Below are positions 40,234-53,668 of a DNA stretch of 64,000 nucleotides, in pieces. The stretch is taken from contig JBAJFE010000009.1 of NCBI GenBank assembly GCA_037903355.1, forward strand, positions 806,001-870,000. The letters are read 5' to 3'. The notes under the pieces are model-generated. The model was not told where the DNA came from. It made no database searches and was given only the letters and a program-made list of their open reading frames with translations. The stretch is from Trichuris trichiura (taxonomy: Eukaryota; Nematoda; Enoplea; Trichinellida; Trichuridae). Positions within the stretch are counted from its first letter, which is position 1, and every line of letters starts with the position of its first letter. Position numbers and translations under genes: made by a program.

Positions 40234-41678
40234 ATGGCGGCAAAAGAGTCGGAACCGTTGAACGTCCTTGCTTTGCATCAAAAATGGAAACTGGACTCGG
40301 GATATTCGAAACGACAAAAAGCAGCTCGTTCTTTGACTGTTGTCGCAAATCCTCCCGGTTATTCCACCAACGTGCCTGTTGGAATTGACGCCGATTCTTC
40401 AAACACAGATCAGCATTTGGCAGTCAAACGAACATGGGACATTGCTCTTGGTCCATTAAAACAGGTTGGCGGAAAATATTTTTCATTTTTTTGTGACAGT
40501 CTGCTTTATTACGTTCTTTTACTGATGTATGTAGACTGAAAACTGGATAGGTTTAGCTACCAGCGTAAGCCTGGTGAAGCAGCTAGTTTGCCATTTAAGA
40601 AAAATCGCAGTGTATGTGCGGTGCTGCCGCTTTCAAGGACATAATCAAAGGACGCTCAAACACTTTCGCTAAGTAAATACGTATCCGTTCATAGGCTAAG
40701 GTTTCTTTCCCTCTAGTGTTAAAGAGCGTATGGAACAATTATATAACGATATAACCTTCTGCAGCTCTTTCCAAAAGGCATTTATCGTTGTTTCCAGACT
40801 TGCAGTTTTGACTTTTCTTCTAACTTATATTCGTTTAAACAAGCCCGTAAAAGATGTAAAGTGCAAAAGATGTTTCGTTGTCTTACGCGGTCTCTTTTTC
40901 TCCAGTTATTGTTGCTTGTTCCGATTGCAAGAATATGTTGCTGAACCTGCTCATCAGTAGTCTCTTCTCCATTGCGTTATTTCTTCAGTAAAGTTGCTTT
41001 TTCCATATTTTTAACACGGCATTAAAAAACAAGTGGAAATAAATGTTTAAAGAACCCTGCAGGGGTCAATGTGTGATACGGTACCTGCACACTAATTGCT
41101 GTCGGTGTCTTACTGTATTGAAGCGGTTACGTAATTTATTCTGCGTTCATGTCGACTAGTAAAAATTTGTTTCGCTCGTTCCGCAAAAGCCAATAGCGTA
41201 AGTGAGTATTGTATTCATTCAAGGATGAGCATCAATCTGGCATAGCTTTTTTTCATGTAATGCAGCCATTTTTATCAATCGAAAATTACTACAACATATT
41301 TCAGTTATCTCACTGTGAGTCGCGTGCCATGCTTTCATATTAACAATGCGCTTATTTTGACAGGTGCCCACCAATCTGTTCATAATGTTTATGGCGGGAA
41401 ATTCAATTTCAATTTTTCCTATTATGATGGTGAGCATGATGCTGATACGGCCAATCAAAGCGCTGCTATCCATGAAGGCAGCTTTTCGAGCGGTGCAAAA
41501 GGAAAATTTGATTGGCGAAAAGTTTGTTTATATCTTTGGTAACGTCATTGGCATTCTTCTGGCTTTGTACAAATGCTCAGCAATGGGTCTATTGCCAACG
41601 CACCAATCCGATTGGCTTGCATTTGCCGAAATACCCCAACGAATGGAATACGTAGTAGGCGGTATGTCCTACACGTAA
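40234..41678 (+). CDS. EMC4: ER membrane protein complex subunit 4, two exons
   Basis: Subunit of the EMC insertase, which places tail-anchored and multipass proteins in the ER membrane. Exons 40234-40464 and 41364-41678 give 181 residues (human 183). The family core is clear: [13 protein letters not shown] at the end of exon 1, then [30 protein letters not shown], and near the end [16 protein letters not shown] and ERMEY-like RMEYVVGG. Two hydrophobic segments lie in exon 2. An upstream in-frame ATG at 40156 would add 26 residues; I prefer 40234 because the protein then begins MAAKE and has the family length. The 899-nt intron is long for this window and contains only chance frames. Confidence 0.93.
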
Positions 41679-42142
41679 CAGAAGGTCCATTCTCTCTGTT
41701 TGCAAAAACGCCCGTCGACTTTTCCCGCCTTTGCAATTAGCAACGTTCGTATATTGCCATTTTCGGCGAACTGTCGAAGCAGCGATCCTTTATTGAACAG
41801 TGTTGCCTACTGTTACTTGTCCGTCACCTGATGACCGCACATACGTTTCGTGAAGCCTTTTGCCAGGCCTCAAAAAATGGTAAGATCGAAATTGAAAACT
41901 TTAACGTTGCTCTACCGGCTGTAATATTCGAAACAGAATTAATGCCAAAAAAAGGTGCGCTAATGGCTCGAGTAATTTTTTAATAGGCGCTCAGCATAGC
42001 TTTATAAACAGAACTTCCATTCTACTTTTCCAAAGCGACCAGTTATAATTATTTATGCTTACGTAATAATATGTAAATATGAAATAATCAAGTGAAAAGA
42101 AACAGCAGCTGTTCCAATAGGCCTGCATGTAAATAGAACAAG
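41679..42142. other. Spacer between convergent EMC4 and clathrin genes
   Basis: No coding content seen; 3' ends of both genes. Confidence 0.4.
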
Positions 42143-45100
42143 TTACATAGGCGGCAATCCGTAACTTGGCGCTCCCGGGACGGACGGATATGCGTTTGGA
42201 GGAAAGCCAGGCATTGTACCGCCTACAGGCATGCCAGGTGGCATATTGATGCCGTGATAAGTGAGCATAAGCTGTGGTTCTGTAAAAAAAATTAATTTAT
42301 TCAAAATATGCTGTTGCAAAATTAGCATATTTCAACGTACGCATGAACATGTCTGCCGGTTGACTCTGCGCGTCCGATTCTTCCTTGCGCTGAGCTTCAG
42401 TCTCGTTTAATCTGTCCACCTGAAACGCAATTGGATGAGTTTATGAAGAGAAGAAAAAAGGAGCGTTGGTACCTTCGTCGTGTATTCTCGCAAAACCTGA
42501 ATCACGTACGGCATAGCGTAGTCGACGAGCTGATTTTTCCAAGCCATCTCCAAAATGACGTCCGGATGCAAGAGGTCGTAGCACTGGTACAAAGCTGCTG
42601 CGAAACATTCTCGCAGGCCATTTTCAAGGAAAAATTGGATCAATTCTTCGGCAATTTCCGGCTGACGCGATTCGGCCGCATATTCCATTGCATCCTAAGG
42701 AAAGAAAAAAGGGCTAACGCAGGCTGGTGTTGGCAATGCTTGCCTTGTATAGCTTGTCTTTTTTGCAAAGTTCCACCGACTGCTTCCATCGATTATTCCC
42801 TTTGTACAAGTAGGCACTGATGCGTCGAAACTCCATCAACTCGTGATGCTCCAACTGTTGGGCCAATGCTATGTTGTCGAAATTTTCAAAAGCGTCTATG
42901 GAAGCGCGCAGTCCCTGAAAGCACACTTTAAAGTTCTTAACTTCTTTTCCCAAGCGAACTAACAGCGTAGTCTTCCTCCTCGATAAGCAACTGGTTCAGT
43001 GCCTCATTGATTGCTTTGTTGTTTTGACTTTGCACCATACGCAAATAGGGTTTCACCAACGGCAAGTGATTGCATTTGGTAAAGAAAGCTGCAGTACGAG
43101 TATGGTCCAGACGTGGAGCCAGTACAGCAAGCAAATCGTTCAGTAGCAACGGCTTATAGTCCAAGTAGAATTGCATTGCTTTGTAGTACAATTCAATGTT
43201 GGCCACTTTTGTGATCACTTCTTTGAAATGCTGCTCTCTCCAAGCTTCCGTTGGATGTTGCATCATGGCCACTGCCGCGTTATCGTACTCCTCGTACTTG
43301 TCGTACAGAAAAACGAGTTCAGACCATAAGTGGGCTTGTTCCGCAGCGCGAAGCACTTTAGGGATGTTCACGCGAGACCAGAAAAGCTCAAGGTGTTCCC
43401 GCATTTTTTCTGGCTTATATTTTGAAAACAGAATAGCCAATTCGGTGAATATGCCCATATGAGCTCTCTCTAACCCTGAAAGAAAAAAATAAAGCTGAAT
43501 CGATGGACATATGTTCGGCAAACGTGTATACCAAGGGCAGCCTCAAGCAAGTTGATCAGCTCTTCGTAGTAGCCACGATTTTGATAGTTGCTTATAAGTT
43601 CTTCCAATTCATCGGCATGTACTACAATGTGCAGACCGCACATCTGGGCCAAGCGGAATTCCTTTGCGTCGACGCAGGCAAAGCAAACCTGAATATAAAG
43701 AGAAAATATAGACTAAATGGCAATTCACAAAACTAACGCCAACCAACAACTCATCATCAATATATTGTGAATGAAATGGGCTACCTCTTTCCAGGTTTTA
43801 GTTGAATTAGCTTTTCTGGCTGCGTCAACCGATCCTTGGAACTCATTCAGGCGAACAAGAGTAATGGCCAGCTTGGCAAAGTTGCTGACATTGTTGAACA
43901 GGATTTTGGCAGCTTCGAACATTCCCGCTTCGAAACATCGGTCGCCTACCTGACATAGCACGCAAAAAGCATTTGTACAAAAACAACCCGGCCATATAGG
44001 TGCGCGAACGAACTTGAAGGACCTGGGCATGATTTGGTCCCATTATAAATTCTTCCATATCGGCAAGACGGTTAGTCTTTGCGAACGCGTACACCAGTTC
44101 CGTTTCAATTATGGACTCGCGCGTTTTCTTCCTGGCCATTTGTAGATAACGTACCAAGTCTTCCCAGTGATCTAGCGAATGGCAACTTGGTCGGACATCC
44201 GCAAAAGCGACATTAACACCCACCAGTTTCTGTACACTTTTGAACTACGTCCGCGTAGAATGAAGGATCCTCGGCTTTTATGAATGAATCAACTGCCTCC
44301 TTGACCAAGTTGTTTCGCAGTTGCGCTCTGGCTAACAGTGACCATACTTCGGATTCGTTGCACCGTTCGGCAAATTCGTAAGCTCGATCCAAATTTCCAA
44401 TGTGGTCAATGAGAACCTGTACGCTGTTGGAAGAAGAAGCTATGGAGAAACGAACGAGTTGCTCACCTGCACCGCCGATGTGTTGACGTTAAACTTTTTA
44501 AATATGGCAAACGCTTCTTCGTACAGCTGGGACGATATGGCAATACCGGCTATGTCGGGAGCGTCGTAGTTGTCCAAACGTTGTATATATTCCATAACTC
44601 GGCTATGATCAGCTTTTATGGCAGTTAGGATAAGCAAGTTTTGCAGATTGCGATGTTCGCCAAAGCTGGGATTATCCAAGACGACCTTTTCCAAAATTTC
44701 GATCAACTCGTTTGGCAAATCGGCCGTCATAAAAGCTTTCACGGTCACTGTAATGTCGTCCGGATCCTGAGTTTCGGACAAAGCGGTTTGAACAACTTGG
44801 TCGATCAAGGGCCGACGATACGGGTTGCTTTCTTGCAACACCTGCGCCCATAGTTCCGGGTCGCGTCGGCGAACCATGTAGCGCGACAAACTTTTGAACA
44901 GCGAATTTTCATTGCATACCTTTAAAAGAAGACGTTTCTTAAAAAAAACAAACTAAGCCTGGTATATACAAAACCTGAATAAGCGCCATGTCGCATTGGC
45001 CTCGCTCGTACGCGATGCAGGCCAAGTGGGGATCACGTTTTTCGCAGTACTTGCCAATAACAGCCGAATCGTAGCACTGATTGTCATGCAAAAAGCGCTC

Positions 45101-48100
45101 CGGGTTATTGTTGCTATCAATGTAGATTTTGGCAACGGCATTGTGCGTAGCAGCATCCGTAGCGCCATCGTGAATACGAGATTCTAGCCAAGGCAACAGA
45201 AGTTTCAATCTGAAAGAAATTTCCGTTTAAGTTTATAAAACAACTTACAGTACAATCGACGGCCCAAGGTACATTAGAGTAAATGATTAGAAGGTAGCAT
45301 AATTTTCAAATTCAAATTTTCGAAGCGGCCAGTTAAAACAGACTGGAAAGCAAGACGCTTGACGAACTACGCAAGCCGCGCTGTGGTTGAAGCAGTTTCG
45401 GCTTAATCAACTTACTACGCCACCTTGCTCCGTCAGGTAAGTAAATTTTTTCAAGAATGCCTTGCTCATTCAATGCCAAAACTTATATCCATTAATCAAG
45501 ATCTTATTAATGAATGAGTAAAGCCAAGTTAAGTTTAAAAAACCTACGAAGTTTAACTATTTAATATTGTCAGTACAAACATGTCGCTTCGTATAAGCCC
45601 ACCTGTTGCGCTTCTCGACTTCCTCCACCAATTCGTCTATTTTGAAAGCGTTCTTCGTGTGAAGAATTAACTGCTTTATCGTATCTTCGCTACAGTCAAC
45701 GTCCAATAAGGCACCCACTACCACGGGAAGCCTCGATGAATTGACCTAAAGAAGCTCGATGAAGCGGGGAAAAAAAAGTTATCACATTCCGTAACGCGTT
45801 TTGTTCGGTGGAATCCTACGACAGTGACAACCGGTCACCATCGCTCAAACTTCCCCGTAAAATGATGTCGCAACAATACAGGAGGTCGTAGTACAAAATA
45901 TAATTATACGCAACCGCTGGATTGTTGCAGCACTTTGTGTTTACATGCGCGGAACGATACTTCATCATTGCTTGCTTACCTTTTGGACAAACACTTCAAT
46001 GTATTTGGACAAGTTGTTGCGGTACAGGTACAAGATCAGATCGTGTACGAAGTCAAATCGATCGCAGACAATTATTAATGGCAGTTGGTCGGGCAGCTTC
46101 GCTTCCTTGAGAAAGTTTTTCACGCGTTCCGGATCGTAGCAGTTGGACACTCGGCATATACGCTCAACCTCCTTAATTTGCCCGGTACGACAGGATGCCT
46201 AAAAAAAAATATTCAAATTTCCCAATTGAAATTTGCACGTTTTTCCCAATTCACTTGTATATATTTGAAGTGCACTTCCGGGTCCTGACTGAAATTGACG
46301 ATTGCGCCAAGAAAATAGAACAACCCTTCGTTGGATTTGAACGATTCAAACAGGTCTATCAATGCTTGCGTTGTAAGTTGTTCGTGGTACTTCGAAGCTA
46401 TTTGAACAACCGACTGCAAGTTTTGCCGTATATTGAAACTAAGCATCGCTTTCAAGCATTCCAACGAGTCTTCAACGCTCAGTGTACCAAAGAAATTCAG
46501 CAGCCACTGAAGATGGCATAAAAGTTCAAGTTGAACGTAGTGGACTCGACAAACCTCTTGTTTAAGTAGCGGAGTGTGCACAACGGCGCGCTTTATATCG
46601 AACAGGTCGGTATAATGTTCAAGAGCGCGCTGCAGCAAACCATTCTTTTCGCAAAGCTGCGCAATATGACCCCTGTCGTAATGATGGAACATATTGTTGC
46701 CCAATATGGCGTCGGCAATTTGAGCATTCGTCAAAAGATTGATTTCCAAAAGTCGCGTCTGCAGCGGGCCTTCGGATGGACGATCCGCCTTTAACGCGTC
46801 CAAAAGGAAGGAAGTGCAAGGCTGAACCAAGTTCACCTCAAGGAAGCAGTCAACAATCTTGAAGAGATGCAAATTTATGCAAAAAAACGGAAGCGAACTA
46901 TAGTAGCAAACTTGATTCAAATCGGCTAACGGCTCTTGGCCTTCTCTGACTAGCAGCTTGGCAAAATCAACGCCTTTTTCACCAGAGGTGCGCAAGATTT
47001 GTCTTAGAATGGATATGTAGTCTGGTTTGTATCCAATCTTCTCTGCATAAAGTATGATTTTGTCAAACTCGCCCGTTTCCGCGAAGCATTGTATCACCTG
47101 AAAGAGAACAACTGCTTTTGAGGGAAAAAGCTATAAGCTATGACGTATTGAACCTTGGCGGCTGCTCCGGCTCTTAAGTAGACTGACAATGCAAGACCAG
47201 TATCATGCAACTTGACCAAGTCTCCCAACTCTTCGCTGCACTCAAGCTGTAATTATAAGCAGTGACGCCCAATAAGGAAGCAACCCTATAGGTAAAGCGA
47301 ACTTTGTTGTCCTTAAGCCATTTTTCTAAAAACTGCTTTCGGTTTTGCGCCAACAATGGCCGACATAGTTCCAGCGACTCGTATTTGTTTAACATGCCTC
47401 GATCTAATAGCAGCGCGAAAAATTGCAACAGCGGAGTGGTTGACGAGCCAGGTTCGGTTGGAATGCTTTGAAACTTTTGAATTGTTTGCGGAGTTCGCAA
47501 TATCCCCTACAATGTAAAGCCAACGCCAATGAAGCTACAACATTTTCCCATCCAACACTGCTGTACCCGCGGAGCGCATGCGGCTACTTTGGCTGCTTCG
47601 TTGTATCGCTTCTCAGCGAATAGCTGCTCGAATTTTCGTACGAACAGTTCTTCCGCACCCGGCAGGTTACAACGGACAGCAAGAGAAAATGCCAACTCGG
47701 TATTTTGCAACGTATTTGTGATGTAAGGAATCATGTTCTTCTCGTCTATACTCACGCTAAGCACCTAGGCGGGAAAGCAGTTGGCAAGATGAAAGATATT
47801 CCAACAATTTACCTGCCCTTTACGGTTTACGCCAATAATACCACCTGTCGCTTCGTACTCGGCAGTAACGAAGATAGTGTCATTAGATATACGGTTCATG
47901 TAGATACATGTACCCGACTCGACGTCGTACAGATGGACGTAACCGTATTTCGTTATCAAATAGATAATACCGTGCTTTTTGCTGGCCTGAAGACAAATTA
48001 CATCATCTAAAGCATTGTACAAGCAGAGAAAATCTTACCTGCATGGCAACAGGGAAGTCGTTGTTCGCTTCGGTGGGGAAAAATACGTCGATTGCCTTTT

Positions 48101-49617
48101 TTGAATAGGGCTGATTCTTAGGGGCCGGGTTGCCCACTTCGATTATGTGCAACTTGATTCAAAATGTACAGGTGAATGACTTGACGGGAGCAACAGTAGA
48201 GTTGGATGCTTACTTTGCCTCCAGTTGGATTTTTAACGGTGAAGCAAAACAGCGTACTCGGCTCGGGGTTTACGTCAAGCTTGAAGTTAACGAAGCACCC
48301 TGCGTGACCTTCTACCGGCTGGCTAACGCGCCTTTCCACGCTGTATAGTTGCATTGTTCCCACAACGCGGTTTTCCTAAAAAGGCAGAGCGAATAATCGC
48401 AGTAGCAGTCGTCATTTGAGTTCTGCCGCCACCTGCTTATCGCTTTAGATTACTGTAGCCATTTTATTGAAAAGAAAATTTAAAAGAGAAAAAAAATGAG
48501 CAAACGAACAACATCATGCTAAAACCTCGGATAAAATGACGTAGAGCTATTAATACGATGAGTTAAGCGGTCAGAAAAGTGGTTGATGACGAAAAGGAAA
48601 CATGAGCAGTCGCAAGCAAATAGTGGAAAAACAATGCTACTGGGCAGTAACGCCATTGAAAAAGTTTTACCTTTGCCGTGATGCCAATGAGAAGAAGCCA
48701 TAAGCACTTTTCGTCTGCTCGATAATTGATGATTTGCGAATTGTTCAAAGTGGCGTGTCGTTCGAACATTTTTTGCGGCATACTGTCACCTTGAAATTGT
48801 ATTCTTTACCCTAACATATTTGCAATAGAACAACAGTGTTTCCAAGCAACATATTAATACGGCGAGTAAGAAATTTGGTAAATCAAAAAAAAAATGTTCG
48901 ACTACCTTCCATTGACCAGTGATACACTGCCGACAGGGTAACAAGCGCCAAAGTGTTCACGTTTATCCATTTCCAAAAGGCAACATCGTCTGTCATCGTA
49001 TGAGCTTTTACTTTGCTTTTCATGTCAATGTTGAATATTTGTAACGTTTTTCCGGCTAAAAGCACTTCGCGAATCAACAATTACGCGCAATAATGACTAC
49101 AAGTTCACCCTTTAACGCAATAACCTTCGAAGCTGGATTCATAACTACGGAGTCGGCAGAAATCGGCCGTCGTATTGGATTGTTAACATCCGACATGTCG
49201 ATGATAACGACCTGAGCACTGTCGCCCACTTTCTCACGAATGCAAATATACTTGTCCGACTCCATTGTAAGAGTAGCAAAACCAATGCTTGTACTGTGAA
49301 CGCCAATATTCGCTAACTGGAAAAATTGCAGAATTAGGTCACATATACTGAATATGAAAAATTACGTTTTTCAATTCGCTGAATCAGCGCTAAATTCAAG
49401 CAATGGATAAACGGTTTTAAGAGGCAAAATACGCATGTGACCGAGCAAACAAATTCTTATTCGAAAGGAAAGAAGGTTAATAAAGAAACGTACTACGCGA
49501 AGGCTAAATACGTTATAAAGCGAATGACGCATCGTAGACGAGCCGACGGAGGCCAATGATTACTTTGAAAAGGTTACTCACTTGCACATGTTCTTGGAAT
49601 CGAATTGGTAATGCCAT
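42143..49617 (-). CDS. CLTC: Clathrin heavy chain, 26 exons
   Basis: Triskelion leg of clathrin coats in endocytosis and Golgi sorting; 1686 residues (human 1675). Exons: 49582-49617, 49109-49316, 48906-49055, 48671-48789, 48214-48375, 48039-48152, 47813-47986, 47567-47764, 47303-47506, 47154-47246, 46912-47097, 46555-46857, 46255-46506, 45980-46198, 45603-45745, 44975-45209, 44467-44919, 44220-44416, 44014-44185, 43785-43949, 43532-43688, 42964-43475, 42744-42914, 42473-42694, 42341-42419, 42143-42279. N-terminal propeller from [12 protein letters not shown] and [14 protein letters not shown]; then CHC repeats, nearly identical to mammals in [14 protein letters not shown] and [14 protein letters not shown]. 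The C-terminus keeps PQLMLT, the Hsc70 uncoating motif, then a glycine/proline tail. Intron 23 (42695-42743) has a GC donor. Introns at 46858-46911 (54 nt) and 46507-46554 (48 nt) are stop-free and frame-preserving. Confidence 0.97.
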
Positions 49618-51103
49618 GGCGGTGTTCGTCAAACAGGGCATAAACTAACTTCTGCAAAAATGAAGAAATAGCCGGCGACTTTCCACGCAACTACAATTAC
49701 TAACTACAGTATTTCAATTAATGATCTACACGTAAGCTGTAGTCTCAAACACTGTGAAAAAGATCCGATAAACGTGACTCATGCATTTTTTCCAATGGAA
49801 TAAAGCATTTTATCTTTTGTAGAAAACCTCATTTGCATAATATTTCGTTTCAGCTATCAAATTTGCGCCAAGTTCTGACAGGGTTTTTGAAAGAAATAAA
49901 TATATTGTTTTTAAGTTTTAGCGCGTTTTCATCTGCTTTACGAAATCCCCCCATTTTACGCTTTGGCTTTAATGTATTCTAACGCTTTTGTTCGCGCTTA
50001 GAAAATCAACTACGTTGTTCCGAGAGTAATTCGTAAAGTGAGTGGCTCCTGTATGATTTGCAGGTCCTAAGCTGCCGATCGCTTTGGCAAAACAATGTCG
50101 AATGATTTTTCTTGTCAAATCGAGTATTGAGAGTTTCTCCAATACCGGCGGTATTGCAAATCAAATTTCTCCTCTAAAATCGTAATTTCAATTGCGGAAC
50201 TTTCTCGGGACAAATTAAATGGATTTACGGAGTTAGGAATTATCTAAGCATCATTCTGACGAGTGGCCTACCCGCGATTGGTCACGGAACTTCAGGCAGT
50301 GCGACCTAAACAAGCGCAATCACGTATCTGAGCGATTATAGACTTGCTTCTTTACGTTATCGGTTACTCTGGCTAGCAACCATTACACATTAATTGTTGG
50401 CTTTCTCTGATGCTGTACACCGGATGATTAACTAGGATCAATGATATGATTTATGTGCACATTTTTCTTAATCCCATCACGGACTTTTGGCTGATGGCTG
50501 AAGGTTTACGTTTAATCTTAGGCATAGGCCTAAGATGGAGATTGACCCTTTTTTTCTAAGGATGGAATCTAACGTGGAATACCGTCAACGTCAAAACGGC
50601 TGGGGTCAAGTGATTTCCGCCCTGTGGACATAGTTCCCTGCGAAGCGTTTAGCTATTTTTGAAAAATCGAACATAGTTCATCTTATTCAAGAACTATTAT
50701 AGGAGATATCTTTGCATATGACTTGTTGCACTAACTGAAAATGCGCTGATAAATTCCATGCTGAAATTTCCTTTCCCTGCACACGACGCGCTTAATAAAT
50801 TAAAAACAAACCAATGATAAATTCAGCTCCGAAAGGCTTTGTAACTTTTGCAGAAGTCTGCGCTTATTTTCAGCTAAATTAAAACCCACAATTTTTGTCT
50901 TTGAGTGGAAATTATCTTTTACAGTACGACAAATAAGAAAGTACGTAAGTACTACTAACATTTTACAAAAGTCTGAATGGATTCTTGATGAGCAAAATCT
51001 AATAAGATTCATTTATTTTAACTATGGCCGGAGGATACTTCAACGGAACAATGAGCATAAATGCAGCGAATAATGTAGATTCTCAATCATGTACGTTAGT
51101 TAG
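49618..51103. other. Intergenic region upstream of clathrin
   Basis: Contains the clathrin promoter at its left end. No gene, repeat or RNA recognised. Confidence 0.3.
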
Positions 51104-51496
51104 TCAACCATGGACATCCCCAACGACACGAAATTTCAACTTCAAGCTTCTTGGCAACTTTGACAAGTCTTCAGTTCGCGATTGCATTTCGCAGACGATG
51201 CCACAGACTCCCACTCGCGGTGTGATAAAAATCTGCCGAAGATGGACACGTACGAGGTGTTGGTGAAAGTCGGGAAGGCAGTGAAAATTTGTGGAACACA
51301 GATGACAAAATAAACCGGTGAAGGTTTCATTCCTTTCCAGCCAATTCGGAATATGTATGCTTCTTTCAAGCCGCGAAATGTACATCGCATGCTTTACGGA
51401 CAAATGTTCAATTAGTGACCAAGGCATCAAAACGTCACTTTGACAAACCGGGCACTTCTGTTTTCCCTGAACACTTTCCGCAACCGTGATTGGCAT
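51104..51496 (-). CDS. C2H2 zinc-finger protein, possibly a single exon or part of a gene
   Basis: A minus-strand frame of 130 residues begins with an ATG at 51496. It contains two C2H2-type fingers: CPVCQSD ... LIEHLSVKH near residues 15-36 and CHLCSTN ... FHQHLVRVH near residues 64-86, about 30 residues apart. After them the sequence is basic and shows no other domain. Such fingers usually bind nucleic acid; no closer function can be given. A further C-G-I-V-C pair near residue 100 has no matching histidines. I cannot tell whether more exons exist. Confidence 0.6.
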   Translation of the reverse strand: MPITVAESVQGKQKCPVCQSDVLMPWSLIEHLSVKHAMYISRLERSIHIPNWLERNETFTGLFCHLCSTNFHCLPDFHQHLVRVHLRQIFITPRVGVCGIVCEMQSRTEDLSKLPRSLKLKFRVVGDVHG

Positions 51497-53438
51497 GTAA
51501 ACCGAGGATGTAGCCGAGAAATCAGTGTTGCGTTTGGCGCCTTGAAAATCAGATATCTATAGCATCAAAAAGTATGAATAGTACTTACTACCTTTAAACA
51601 GATAAACAAAACATCATTATACACCTGCTTGCTTGACGTATACTGCATTCAGAAAAAGTAATCAATGAAAAGTACTTCTCAAAAACAATATGGATAAATG
51701 TGGCATAGTCTGTGTTGCCATTAACAATAATTCCGTACTTCTGGAAGGAGTTAACTGTTTATCTTTTTCATTATAGTTTAAGCCCATCGCGCTCTTCAAT
51801 AGGAACATATCAAGATAAGAAAAACAGATAAATCGCGAAGGGAAGTGTATACTGAGATGGAATAAACGAATCAGAATTATTAGCCCTTCAATTCTATACT
51901 TAATTGCCGCCTTTTGAGAAACAGAAGAGCAGCTCACAACAACGAAGTGCAACTTTCAGATTAAATAGACAAGGCTGGACTTGTCTACCGGAAAGCTATC
52001 GTATTCAGCGAAGATAATCGATTTGGCGCTTCTTCTACTGCCAAAAAAGTTAGAAAACATTAAAACGCGTACCTAATTTTTTTAAATAATTTCCAACAAG
52101 ACTGCGTTATAACAACTAATAAAAGTAAGCGATGACGAAAAGGCACTTTTGCAACAGCGCATCTAACTGCAAACGAACAAGGCCGGCCATGAACTTAAAA
52201 TTGCGCCGATAGCAATGCAACGGTTGAGGATAAAAACGACAGCCGAAACAGAAGCAAACGTACTTGTCGAACAATTTGCTAAGCTTCAGGACAAAAGACA
52301 ATCACGTTTTCCGCTGAACGTCATACCGTACTGTAAAAAGACGCGTAGGTTCGTGGCAGGTTTTTTTCAACCTGTTAAACAAAGTTATACGCAATCAGAG
52401 CAGCAATGTATCTGTCTTGTGTCACAACGAAAATAATCTGTATTAAAAATAGGGCATTATTGCTTTAAACTTCAACAAATAATTTAAACAAACGAAAAAT
52501 AGGTTCCGCTCTACATGCGTTGCTTGTACCGTTGGGTATAACTTGTTGCCAACAGTCTAAACGTTTCTAGTCACTGCATATCTAACGATTCATTTCGTCG
52601 TGGTTATTTTCTGGTAGTTACTTATGGTTAGTAATAAATCAACATCTTCGAAACTGTTCTAATATTATCTTAATTTTCTGTTTTGGCCTAATGTCAAAAT
52701 TTTAGTTCTTTTATGTTCTGTTCCTCAACGCAATTTTAGAATAAGGATATTTGCAGTTCTTACTGCGAACTTTTCACTTAGAAAGTTTCAATAATTAAGC
52801 CCACCATTCTGACGACTATAAGTGTGATTGCACGACCCCGTTGCTACAATTTTTCGAAATTATGGTTATTCACCCTTAGGCTGTTATGCTTAGGCTTAGG
52901 ATGATAGGATGTTGAGGCCATTCAGTCTCGTTATGAAAGAATGAAATTTAAAAAAAACAATGAAAAAGTTTTGAACAAATAACACTAGCGAATTTCAATA
53001 ACTTATCGTTTCATGAATTTACTTCCTTAGTATTACTTTCTTGAACTGATATCTCTTTTTCATGTTTTATTGATTTTGCTTTTGGTTTTAAAAGTTTAGC
53101 GAATGGAAGTGACTGTGCAATAACGAATTCGTTTATTATGTATGCTTTACCTTGAGGATTTAGAGTTGTAAGTGCAAATAATTGCATAAATCATTCATAT
53201 TATCTGATATTTAATTTTTTTAATATGCGAATGTGCTCGCGAGAAAACATGACCTAGTATTTCCATTCAAACAAGTTTTTTCGCTAGACTGCCCACTAAA
53301 ACAAGCAACTCAACGCATTTTGCAACCATTATGCTTTATTACCAAAAATTCTCAGAAATAGCATTCGTTCTTCGACGACTCGTCGTAGAAGCATTTCACC
53401 ATGAATGAAGTGCTGTCCATTCTGGATAATGACATATA
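51497..53438. other. Intergenic region
   Basis: AT-rich DNA without recognisable genes. Several short open frames (for example 52215-52436 on the plus strand) have no similarity I can name. Confidence 0.3.
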
Positions 53439-53621
53439 CAGTGGAACCTCCATAAGTTGACCACCCAAGGGACCTGGAAAAACTGGTCAATGTAGGAGGT
53501 GGTCAATATAAGAGACTGTGCGTATATTATATCATTAACGTGCGGACCAACCAAGTGGTCAAAATTCGGTCAACTTAGGGAGGTGGTCGACATAGAGAGG
53601 TGGTCAACTTTGGAGGTTCTA

Positions 53622-53624
<3 letters not shown>
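53439..53624. mobile_element. Pogo/Tigger-like MITE, copy 2
   Basis: 186 bp, same length and ends as the copy at 17935-18120, with 12 substitutions and no insertions or deletions between them. It is flanked by TA and abuts a (TA)n microsatellite on its right, which may be the insertion site or may have grown from the TA target duplication. Confidence 0.85.

Positions 53625-53665
<41 letters not shown>
53625..53665. repeat. (TA)n microsatellite next to the MITE
   Basis: About 20 pure TA units starting at the TA target duplication of the MITE. Non-coding. Confidence 0.95.

Positions 53666-53668
<3 letters not shown>

Noticed and set aside
40730..40960. 76-codon frame in the EMC4 intron
   Set aside because: No start context, acceptor or similarity; typical chance frame in an intron.
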